Assembly (NCBI GenBank): GCA_035581425.1
Contig: DATJVP010000033.1
Coordinates: forward strand, 1 to 23,681
Direction: 5' to 3'
From: DASZHJ01 sp035581425
GTDB taxonomy: Bacteria > Pseudomonadota > Alphaproteobacteria > ATCC43930 > CGMCC-115725
Length of the DNA stretch: 23,681 bases
Below are positions 15,550 to 22,707 of the stretch, piece by piece (the stretch's first letter is position 1; each line of letters opens with the position of its first letter). A model generated the notes under the pieces. The model was not told the origin of the DNA, made no database searches, and worked only from the letters and a program-made list of their open reading frames with translations. Both the position numbers and the translations under genes were made by a program.

Positions 15550-17939
15550 GAGAGATTGCGCGCGCGAAACTCGCGCGCCGGCTGGAGCGCGGCATCGAGC
15601 TCGATTGCGGCCGAGGCCTCGCATGCCGGGTCCTGCTGCCGTCGCCCGGCCTTGTGCGCGTCGTCTTCATCCCGGCCTCCGGCTTCCGGGAGGGTCGGAG
15701 CTGGATGGTCTCCCTCGGCGCCGACGATGTCCCCTGGGAAGGCCGCGACCGGCTCGACGTCGCGGACGGCGCGCCCGTCCCGTTCGAAGTCGCGACCGCC
15801 GAGGATCGCGTCACATTGACCAGCGAGGGGCTCTCGATCGAGATCGGCCTCGCCGCGCTTTCGATCCGCTGGCGGCGTCCGGACGGTGCGGTCTTCGCTT
15901 CCGATCGCACGAGCCGCGCCTACGCCTTCGGGCGGCACCAGCCGAGGCTGCTGCACGCAATGGCGCGGCATCCCGATGATCGCTATTACGGGCTCGGCGA
16001 CAAAACCGGCGCGCTCGATCTCCGCGGTCGTCGGCTTCGCACGGTCATGACGGACGCGCTGGGTTTCGATCCCGCGACCGGCGACCCCCTCTACAAGCAT
16101 TGGCCCTTCCTCATCGTGCGCGACGGCGAGACCGGGACCTTTTACGGCATCCTCTACGACAATCTCGTCGCCGCGACCTTCGATCTCGGCTGCGAGCACA
16201 GCAACTACTACGGCCTCTACCGCAGTTACGAGGCCGAGGACGGAGATCTCGACTACACGCTGATAGCCGGGCCAAGCCTCGTCGAGGTGATCGCGGGCTT
16301 CGCTCGCCTCACCGGGCGCATGGCTTTCGGCCCGCGCTGGAGCCTCGGTTTCGCACAGACCGCGATGGCGCTTGCGGATGCGCCCGACGCGCAGGAGCGC
16401 ATCGCAGGCTTTGTCGACCGTTGCGCCGGGGAGGCGGTGCCCATCAGCTCCTTTCACTTCGGCTCCGGCTACACGATGATCGGCCGGCGCCGCTATGTCT
16501 TCAATTGGAATCGGCAGAAATTCCCGGAGCCGCAGCGCTTGATGGCGAAGTTCAAGGCGGCGGGAATGCACGTCGTTGCCAATTTGAAGCCATGCCTCCT
16601 CGAGGATCACCCGCGCTTCTCCGAGGCGACGAAGGCAGGCGCCCTCATCGCGGACGCGACGACGGGAAAGCCTGCGACGAGCCAATTCTGGGACGGCGAA
16701 GGTGCGCATCTCGATTTCACGGGACGCGCGGGGATCGAGTGGTGGCAGCGTGGCCTCCGCGAGCAGATCCTCGCGATGGGCATCGATTCCGCCTGGAACG
16801 ACAACAACGAATACGAGCTCTGGAACGAGGACGCGCGCTGCGAGGCTTTTGGACACGCGGCACCGCTCGAACTCGTTCGGCCCGCGCAGGCGCTATTGAT
16901 GACACGCGCCTCGATCGAAGAGCAGGCGAGAATCAAGCCCGCTGAGCGCCCCTTTACCGTGACGCGCGCGGGCTGTCCGGGCATCCAACGCTACGCCCAG
17001 ACCTGGAGCGGCGACAATTCCACGAGCTGGGCGAGCTTGCGCTGGAATCTCCGCACGGGCTTGCAGATGAGCCTCTCCGGCATGTTCAACATCGGGCACG
17101 ATGTCGGTGGCTTCTCCGGCCCCGTACCGTCCCCGGAGCTGCTGGTGCGCTTCACACAATCCGGTCTACTGCACCCGCGCTTCATCATGAATTCCTGGAA
17201 GGCCGACGGCACCGTTACAACGCCCTGGCTCCACGCGGAATCGCTTCCGGCAATCCGCTGGGCGATCCGTCTGCGATATCGGCTTATGCCCTATCTCTAC
17301 AGCCTATACCGGCGCGCCTTCGAGACGAGCGAACCGATCATCCGCCCGACCTTCTTCGATTTCGGGTCGGACTCCGCCACATTCGCCGACAGCGACGAGC
17401 TCATGCTCGGTCCCAACCTGCTGGGGGCGCCGGTGGTCGAGGAAGGAGCGCGCGAGCGCCGCGTCTATCTCCCGCGCGGCCCCACGGGCTGGTATGACTT
17501 CGCGAGCGAGGCCTGGTATCGCTCGGGCGAGACCGTGACGCTTGCAGCGCCGCTGGAGAGGCTACCGCTTCTCGTGCCCGAGGGCGCGATCCTTCCGCTC
17601 ACCGCAGAGCCCGTCGATTTCTCGCGCCTGCACGATGAACCCTCGCGCTGCATGCGCATTTTCCCTGCGAAAGGCGCAGGGCATTCGCAGTTCACGCTCT
17701 ACGAGGACGACGGCATCGGTCTCGGCTATCGCGATGGCGATTTTGCGCGGCTGACTTTCGACCTCCAGAGCGATGCGCAGGCGATACGTCTCCGGCTCAA
17801 GAAGGAGGGCGGCTATCGGCTGCCCTACGATCGGATCTCGATTGCCGTGCCCGCGGGCGAGCGCCGGCGCGTCCTCCTTGATGCGGGCGTGGGCGCGCCG
17901 CAGCTCGTCACCGGACAATTCGCGATGCACGCACTCTAG
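15546..17939 (+). CDS. Glycoside hydrolase family 31, alpha-glucosidase-like
   Basis: A 797-residue cytoplasmic enzyme; no signal peptide is seen. GH31 retaining alpha-glycosidases cleave terminal alpha-linked glucose or related sugars. The N-terminal beta-sandwich includes YYGLGDKTGALDLRG (about 147-161). The catalytic barrel has the nucleophile block GIDSAWNDNNEYELW with D419 as predicted nucleophile, and WSGDNSTSW with D490 as predicted acid/base. NIGHDVGGFSG and HPRFIMNSW follow, then C-terminal beta-domains (PRGPTGWYDF, LYEDDGIGLGY). The start is GTG 15546, overlapping the ATPase TGA, with AAGGAG upstream. It sits in the importer operon, so its substrate is probably whatever is imported. 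The nucleophile block lacks the ADFGE form of the YicI/YihQ branch. Confidence 0.93.
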   Translation: MREIARAKLARRLERGIELDCGRGLACRVLLPSPGLVRVVFIPASGFREGRSWMVSLGADDVPWEGRDRLDVADGAPVPFEVATAEDRVTLTSEGLSIEIGLAALSIRWRRPDGAVFASDRTSRAYAFGRHQPRLLHAMARHPDDRYYGLGDKTGALDLRGRRLRTVMTDALGFDPATGDPLYKHWPFLIVRDGETGTFYGILYDNLVAATFDLGCEHSNYYGLYRSYEAEDGDLDYTLIAGPSLVEVIAGFARLTGRMAFGPRWSLGFAQTAMALADAPDAQERIAGFVDRCAGEAVPISSFHFGSGYTMIGRRRYVFNWNRQKFPEPQRLMAKFKAAGMHVVANLKPCLLEDHPRFSEATKAGALIADATTGKPATSQFWDGEGAHLDFTGRAGIEWWQRGLREQILAMGIDSAWNDNNEYELWNEDARCEAFGHAAPLELVRPAQALLMTRASIEEQARIKPAERPFTVTRAGCPGIQRYAQTWSGDNSTSWASLRWNLRTGLQMSLSGMFNIGHDVGGFSGPVPSPELLVRFTQSGLLHPRFIMNSWKADGTVTTPWLHAESLPAIRWAIRLRYRLMPYLYSLYRRAFETSEPIIRPTFFDFGSDSATFADSDELMLGPNLLGAPVVEEGARERRVYLPRGPTGWYDFASEAWYRSGETVTLAAPLERLPLLVPEGAILPLTAEPVDFSRLHDEPSRCMRIFPAKGAGHSQFTLYEDDGIGLGYRDGDFARLTFDLQSDAQAIRLRLKKEGGYRLPYDRISIAVPAGERRRVLLDAGVGAPQLVTGQFAMHAL

Positions 17940-17955
17940 TGGCGAGGGATGGACT

Positions 17956-19068
17956 GTGACAGTGAAGGCGGCAGTTCTGCGAACGCCCGGTAAACCACTC
18001 ATAATCGAGGCGCTCGCGCTTGGGAATCCTCGGGCGCACGAGGTGCGCGTGCGCATCGAGGCGACCGGCCTCTGCCACAGCGACCTGCACGTGATCGAGG
18101 GCGACATGAAGGTGCCGCTCCCGGTGGTGCTGGGGCACGAGGGCGCGGGCGTCGTCGAGGCGGTGGGCCCGGAGGTGACGCGGGTGAAGCTCGGCGATCA
18201 CGTGGCGCTCTCCTGGGCGCCGGAATGCGGCGTCTGCCGCTATTGCGTCGGAGGGCGGCCCAATCTCTGCACGGCCTCGGCGCCGCGCGTCCTCGATGGC
18301 ACGCTCCTCGACGGCAGCACTCGCCTCGCGGACGCCGCGGGCGAGAGCGTCTTCCACTACTCCTTCCTCTCGACTTTTGCGGAGTCAGCGGTGGTGCCGG
18401 AGGCGAGCTGCATCGCGATCGACCGCGAAGCACCCTTCGCGCCGGCCTCGCTCGTGGGCTGCGCGGTGATGACGGGGATCGGCGCCGCCGTCAACACCGC
18501 AAAGGTACGTCCGGGAAGCACGGTTGCGGTACTGGGCCTCGGCGGCGTCGGCCTCAATGTCGTGCAGGGAGCCGCCCTCTGCGGCGCCGAGCGCGTCGTC
18601 GGCATCGACAGCAATCCCGCGAAGGCGAAGACTGCCGAGATCTTCGGGCTCACGGATTTCCTCGATCCCCGCGCAGGCCCACTGGTCGAGCAGATGCGCG
18701 CGCTCCTCGGCGGCGAGCTCGCGGACTATGCCTTCGAGGCCATCGGCAATCCCGCGACCATGACGGCGGCCTACGAGATCACCGCACGCGGCGGCACCGT
18801 CGTCTATATCGGGATCGCATCCGATGGCGCGAAATTAGAGCTGCCTGCTACCCGGCTCCCGCGTGAGGAGAAGATCGTCACAGGGAGCTTCTATGGCGGA
18901 GCCCGGCCGCTCCTAGACTTCCCCAAGATCCTCGATCTCTACCTGAAGGGCCGGCTGAAGCTCGACGAGCTCGTGACCGAGCGCCTGCCGCTCAAGAGGA
19001 TCAACGAGGGTTTCGACCGGATGCGTCGCGGCGACGCTATCCGCGTCGTCGTGGAGCCGATATCCTAG
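17956..19068 (+). CDS. Zinc-dependent alcohol dehydrogenase (MDR family)
   Basis: A 370-residue medium-chain dehydrogenase/reductase. Catalytic zinc ligands are C40 (GLCHSDLH), H61/E62 (GHEGAG) and probably C169 (VGCAVMTG). The structural zinc site is C91, C94, C97 and C105 (CGVCRYC...C). The Rossmann fold has GLGGVG (194-199) and an acidic residue in GIDSNP, which favours NAD over NADP. The C-terminal INEGFDRMRRGDAIRVVVE is usual for class-III-like and related zinc ADHs. Start GTG 17956 is preceded by GAGGGA at a suitable distance; a second GTG lies two codons later. It follows the GH31 stop by 16 nt. The alcohol oxidised is unknown; it might act on the aglycone released by GH31 or on a product of the two genes downstream. 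Confidence 0.92.
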   Translation: MTVKAAVLRTPGKPLIIEALALGNPRAHEVRVRIEATGLCHSDLHVIEGDMKVPLPVVLGHEGAGVVEAVGPEVTRVKLGDHVALSWAPECGVCRYCVGGRPNLCTASAPRVLDGTLLDGSTRLADAAGESVFHYSFLSTFAESAVVPEASCIAIDREAPFAPASLVGCAVMTGIGAAVNTAKVRPGSTVAVLGLGGVGLNVVQGAALCGAERVVGIDSNPAKAKTAEIFGLTDFLDPRAGPLVEQMRALLGGELADYAFEAIGNPATMTAAYEITARGGTVVYIGIASDGAKLELPATRLPREEKIVTGSFYGGARPLLDFPKILDLYLKGRLKLDELVTERLPLKRINEGFDRMRRGDAIRVVVEPIS

Positions 19069-19096
19069 AGGCACAACTTCAGTGGAGGAAACGCCG

Positions 19097-20176
19097 ATGG
19101 CGACGGCGAGCAAAGGGCGAGCCAAATCAAAAAGGGGATCGGGGTTGCTGGCGCGGCTCAAGAAAGGCCCGGTCATCTGCGCCGAGGGCTATCTCTTCGA
19201 GTTCGAGCGGCGCGGCTATCTGCAGGCGGGCGCCTTCGTGCCGGAGGTCGTGCTCGAACATCCCGATCTCGTTGAGCAGCTCCACCGTGAGTTCGTGCAT
19301 GCGGGCTCGGACGTGGTCGAGGCTTTCACCTATTACGGTCATCGCGCGAAGCTGCGCCTGATCGGTCGCGAGAAGGATCTCGTGCCGATGAACCGCACCG
19401 CGCTCAAAATCGCAAAAAAGGTTGCACGCGAGACCGGCACGCTCCTCGCGGGCAACATCTGCAACACCACTGCCTATGTGCCGAACGATCCCGAGACCGC
19501 CAAGGCGAGCCGCAAGATGTTCGACGAGCAGATCGGCTGGGCGGTCGATGCTGGCGTCGATTTCATCGTCGGCGAGACCTATTCGCATGGCGGCGAGGCG
19601 CTGATCGGGCTACAAGCGATCAAGGCTGCAAAGCAGATCGCGGTCGTGACGCTCGCGATTCACACCAGCGGGAAAACACGCGAGGGCTGGGATCCCGTCG
19701 ACGCCTGCAAACGGCTCGAGGACGGCGGAGCAGACGTCGTCGGCCTCAATTGCAGCCGCGGCCCCGATACGATGCTGCCGCTCTTGAAGCGCATCCGAAA
19801 AGCCGTCAAATGCCACGTCGCAGCGCTCCCGGTGCCCTATCGCACGACCAAGGCGGAACCGACCTTCCAATCCCTCAGCGACAAGCACTGCGACTGCGTC
19901 CCCGGCGATCGCCCCTTTCCGATCGCGCTCGACCCCTTCACCTGCAATCGCTTCGAGATCGCGGAGTTCGGCAGGGACGCATACAAGCTCGGCGTTCACT
20001 ATCTCGGCGTCTGCTGCGGCGCGGGCCCGCACCACATCCGCGCGCTTGCGGAGGCGCTCGGGCGGCACCCTCCCGCGAGCCGCTATTCCCCGGATATGTC
20101 CAAGCACTACATCTTCGGCAAGACGAAGGGACTGCGCGCGCAGAACCTCAAATACGCGAGGCAGCTGCGCGGGTGA
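19097..20176 (+). CDS. Betaine-homocysteine S-methyltransferase-like protein
   Basis: A 359-residue protein of the homocysteine S-methyltransferase (Pfam S-methyl_trans) family. These are zinc barrels that move a methyl group from a donor such as glycine betaine, DMSP or S-methylmethionine to homocysteine. Predicted zinc ligands are C219 in GLNCSRGP and C306/C307 in GVCCGAGPHHIRA, matching C217, C299 and C300 that I recall for human BHMT. Other family blocks are EAFTYYGH, AGNICNTT and DFIVGETYSH. The N-terminal 20 residues are basic and low in complexity. ATG 19097 follows GGAGGA by seven nt; an in-frame GTG at 19082 lacks such a site. It lies 28 nt after the ADH gene and 16 nt before the DddP-like gene. 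The donor cannot be decided from sequence, but the neighbour suggests an onium compound. Confidence 0.9.
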   Translation: MATASKGRAKSKRGSGLLARLKKGPVICAEGYLFEFERRGYLQAGAFVPEVVLEHPDLVEQLHREFVHAGSDVVEAFTYYGHRAKLRLIGREKDLVPMNRTALKIAKKVARETGTLLAGNICNTTAYVPNDPETAKASRKMFDEQIGWAVDAGVDFIVGETYSHGGEALIGLQAIKAAKQIAVVTLAIHTSGKTREGWDPVDACKRLEDGGADVVGLNCSRGPDTMLPLLKRIRKAVKCHVAALPVPYRTTKAEPTFQSLSDKHCDCVPGDRPFPIALDPFTCNRFEIAEFGRDAYKLGVHYLGVCCGAGPHHIRALAEALGRHPPASRYSPDMSKHYIFGKTKGLRAQNLKYARQLRG

Positions 20177-20192
20177 TTTCGGAGGGATCGCG

Positions 20193-21443
20193 ATGAACGA
20201 CATGCGCGAGGCGCGGATCGCGCCGCGCTGGACCAGCGCGGGCACCAAGGACTATGAGCGACAGATCGACATGGTGAAGCTGCGAGGCTATCGCCTCGCG
20301 CGCCTTCAAGCGGAGCTCAAGCGGCAGGACTACGCGGCAGCGCTGCTCCTCGATCCCATGAACATCCGCTATGCGACCGGCAGCCGGAACATGTCCGTGT
20401 GGACCTCGCACACGCCCGCCCGGTACTGCTTCGTGCCGGCCGAGGGAAAGGCGATCCTCTGGGATTTTCACAACTGCGAATTCCTCTCGGCCGAGCTCGA
20501 GACGATCAAGGAGACGCGGCCCGCCCGCGGCTTTTATTTCTTCGGCTCGGGAAGCCGCGTCGCGGAGAAGGCAAAGGGATGGGCCGACGAGATCGCGGAC
20601 GTGATCGCCGCGCATTGCGGCACGAACAAGCGCATCGCGATCGATCGCCTCGATCCACCGGGAACCCACGCGCTCGAGAAGCACGGGATCCAGATCTTCG
20701 ACGGGCAGGAACCCGCAGAGGTCGCGCGCGCCGTCAAATCCGAGGAGGAGATCGCCTGCATGGCCCAAGCGATCGCGGTTTGCGAGGCCGGCATGGCGCG
20801 GATGCGCGACCGGCTCGAGGCCGGGATGACCGAGAACGAGCTTTGGGCGATCCTGCATGAGACCAATATCCGCCTCGGAGGCGAATGGATCGAGACCCGG
20901 ATCCTTGCCTCGGGTGAGCGCACGAACCCGTGGTTCCAGGAATGCGGCGACCGCATCATCCGCCCCGGCGATCTCGTGAGCTTCGATACCGATTTGATCG
21001 GGCCCTTCGGCTACTGCGCGGACATCTCGCGCACGTATTTCTGCGGTCCCGGCAAGCCGAGCGCCGAGCAGCGACGCCTCTACGGGCTCGCGATGGATCA
21101 GATCCACCACAACATCGACAAGCTGATGAAGCCCGGCATGAACCTTCGCGAAGCTTCGGAGCTTGCCTGGCGCATTCCCAACGCCTTCGTCAGGAACCGC
21201 TACTCCTGCGTCGCGCATGGCGTCGGCCTCTGCGACGAATGGCCGAAGATCACGCACATCCAGGACCGCGAGCGGAGCGCCTATGACGGCGATCTCCTCC
21301 CGGGCATGACGATCTGCGTCGAGAGCTACATGGGCGAGGAAGGCGGTGTCGAGGGGATCAAGCTCGAGCAGCAAGTGCTGATTACCGACACCGGCTGCAA
21401 ACTACTCTCGACGTTTCCCTTCGAGGAGCAGCTCGCGGGCTAG
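20193..21443 (+). CDS. M24-family metalloenzyme resembling DMSP lyase DddP
   Basis: A 416-residue pita-bread-fold protein. Candidate metal ligands D265, D267, D277, H342, E377 and E392 have almost the same spacing as D295, D297, D307, H371, E406 and E421, which I recall for marine DddP. D348 and Y337 would correspond to the proposed catalytic D377 and Y366. The blocks GGEWIETRILASGERTNPWF, SFDTDLIG and HGVGLCDEWP look DddP-like rather than prolidase-like. DddP cleaves dimethylsulfoniopropionate to acrylate and DMS; ordinary M24 proteins are Xaa-Pro peptidases or creatinases. The N-terminal creatinase-like domain (LLLDPMNIRYATGSRNM, about 51-67) is present. ATG 20193 follows GGAGGG. The activity is inferred from memory of DddP, and DddP-like relatives of other function are possible. 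Confidence 0.85.
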   Translation: MNDMREARIAPRWTSAGTKDYERQIDMVKLRGYRLARLQAELKRQDYAAALLLDPMNIRYATGSRNMSVWTSHTPARYCFVPAEGKAILWDFHNCEFLSAELETIKETRPARGFYFFGSGSRVAEKAKGWADEIADVIAAHCGTNKRIAIDRLDPPGTHALEKHGIQIFDGQEPAEVARAVKSEEEIACMAQAIAVCEAGMARMRDRLEAGMTENELWAILHETNIRLGGEWIETRILASGERTNPWFQECGDRIIRPGDLVSFDTDLIGPFGYCADISRTYFCGPGKPSAEQRRLYGLAMDQIHHNIDKLMKPGMNLREASELAWRIPNAFVRNRYSCVAHGVGLCDEWPKITHIQDRERSAYDGDLLPGMTICVESYMGEEGGVEGIKLEQQVLITDTGCKLLSTFPFEEQLAG

Positions 21444-22546
21444 AGCCGCGTCCGAGCGAGCATCGCTTCGTCGAGCTCGACGCCGAAGCCGGGGCGGTCC
21501 GAGAGCTCGACGTGGCCATCCTCGGTCGCCTCTAACGGCGTTGCGAGGATGAAGTCGCGACGTTCTAGTGTCCACTCCGGGGGATCGAAGGGGAATTCGA
21601 GATAGGGGCCGGCGCCGATGCCCGCTGCGAGATGGGCGTTTGCGATGACCGCGAGCCCGTCGCCCCAGGTGTGCGGCGTGAAGGCGAGGCCGCGCGCGAG
21701 CACATCGCGGCCGAGCCTCGCAAGCCCGGTGACGCCACCGACCATCGTCGCGTCGGGCTGATAGACAGCGAGGCACTCGCGCTCCAAGAGCGTGCGAAAT
21801 TCATAAATCTCGCGATTGAGCTCCCCGCCTGCGATCCGCACCGTCGCGCCCCGGCGAAGCTCGGACATTCCCGCATAGTCCGCGCGATGCAGCGGCTCCT
21901 CCATCCAGAAGACGCCGAGCGCGTCGAGCGCGTGGGCGACCTCCGTAGCGATCGCGAGCGTCCAAGGCTCTGCGGTGTCCCAGGGCATGCGCCAGCCCTG
22001 ATTGCAATCGACCATGAGGATGAGCCGTTCGCCGACCGCTGTGCGGACCGCTTCTATGACGGCGACATCCTCCCGCCAATCGGGGCGCTGGAAGCGGATC
22101 TTGAGCGCAGGAAAGCCGCGGGCGAGATAGGCCCGCGCCGCATCCGCCATCGCCTGCGGCCCGCGTGAGGTGCCGGAGGAAGCGTAAAGGCGCTGCCTAC
22201 CGGACGACCCGCCCAGCAGCTTCCAGCAGGGCTCGCCCGTGATCTTGCCCGCGAGGTCCCAGAGCGCGAGGTCGAGCGGCCAGCAGCGGCCGTAATGGAA
22301 GGAGAGATTCTCGATCACCTTCGCATGGCGATCGAGGTCGAGGGGATCGCGGCCGATGAAGAGGTCCTCGTGCCCCGCAAAGCCCAGCATGAGGTCGCCG
22401 GAGCCGATGCCAGTCAATCCTGCGTCGGTCGTAACCCGCACCACTGTTGCTCGAAAGCTTGTTCGCGGCCGGCTGTCCCAGGCCGCGTGAAACGGCGGGT
22501 CCAGCGCCAGCCGATGGTGGCTAACCGAAATGCCGGTGATCTTCAT
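21440..22546 (-). CDS. Enolase-superfamily protein, mandelate racemase-like
   Basis: A 368-residue protein of the mandelate racemase/muconate lactonizing subgroup, which removes a proton alpha to a carboxylate; many members are sugar-acid dehydratases. Predicted metal ligands are D180 (MVDCNQGW), E216 (WMEEPL) and E242 (IAGGELN). H292 in TPHTWGD and D265 in YQPDAT form the probable His-Asp base. The N-terminal cap domain is MKITGISVSHHRLALDPPFH onward. At the usual KxK site the sequence is LKIRF (K149, R151), so the second lysine is arginine. ATG 22546 begins the family-like sequence but has no obvious Shine-Dalgarno. It is convergent with the M24 gene, sharing the CTAG that provides both stops, and divergent from the binding-protein gene. 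The substrate is unknown. Confidence 0.9.
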   Translation of the reverse strand: MKITGISVSHHRLALDPPFHAAWDSRPRTSFRATVVRVTTDAGLTGIGSGDLMLGFAGHEDLFIGRDPLDLDRHAKVIENLSFHYGRCWPLDLALWDLAGKITGEPCWKLLGGSSGRQRLYASSGTSRGPQAMADAARAYLARGFPALKIRFQRPDWREDVAVIEAVRTAVGERLILMVDCNQGWRMPWDTAEPWTLAIATEVAHALDALGVFWMEEPLHRADYAGMSELRRGATVRIAGGELNREIYEFRTLLERECLAVYQPDATMVGGVTGLARLGRDVLARGLAFTPHTWGDGLAVIANAHLAAGIGAGPYLEFPFDPPEWTLERRDFILATPLEATEDGHVELSDRPGFGVELDEAMLARTRL

Positions 22547-22588
22547 GGGCGGGATGATACCCGACACCGGGCGGCGCGCCGCTGTTCC

Positions 22589-22617
22589 TTGACAATGCCG
22601 GAGGCGCCTCTGAGGAT
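22589..22617 (+). promoter_or_regulatory. Possible promoter with 10-nt palindrome in the spacer
   Basis: TTGACA (22589-22594) is followed after 17 nt by GAGGAT (22612-22617), a weak -10 that keeps only A2 and T6. The spacer holds the perfect palindrome GAGGCGCCTC (22601-22610), a possible repressor site. It would drive the binding-protein gene at 22708. The 161-nt divergent region also contains the palindrome GCGGCGCGCCGC at 22571-22582, which may be only GC-rich chance. Confidence 0.3.
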
Positions 22618-22707
22618 ACCGCGATCTCAATCGACGCGCCCAGGGCCGCCCGAGGAGACGCCGTCGAGGTCAATAGTCCGGGTGGCCCGACCCAGAGGGA
22701 GGCTGCC

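Noticed and set aside
15117..16856. Minus-strand 579-codon open frame antisense to the ATPase and GH31 genes
   Set aside because: The plus strand carries intact ABC ATPase and GH31 motifs; the antisense frame has no recognisable domain.
15546..17939. GH31 gene as a sulfoquinovosidase of an smo-type operon
   Set aside because: Although importer plus GH31 resembles that layout, the nucleophile block is WNDNNEYE rather than ADFGE, and no sulfoquinovose monooxygenase or isomerase gene is present.
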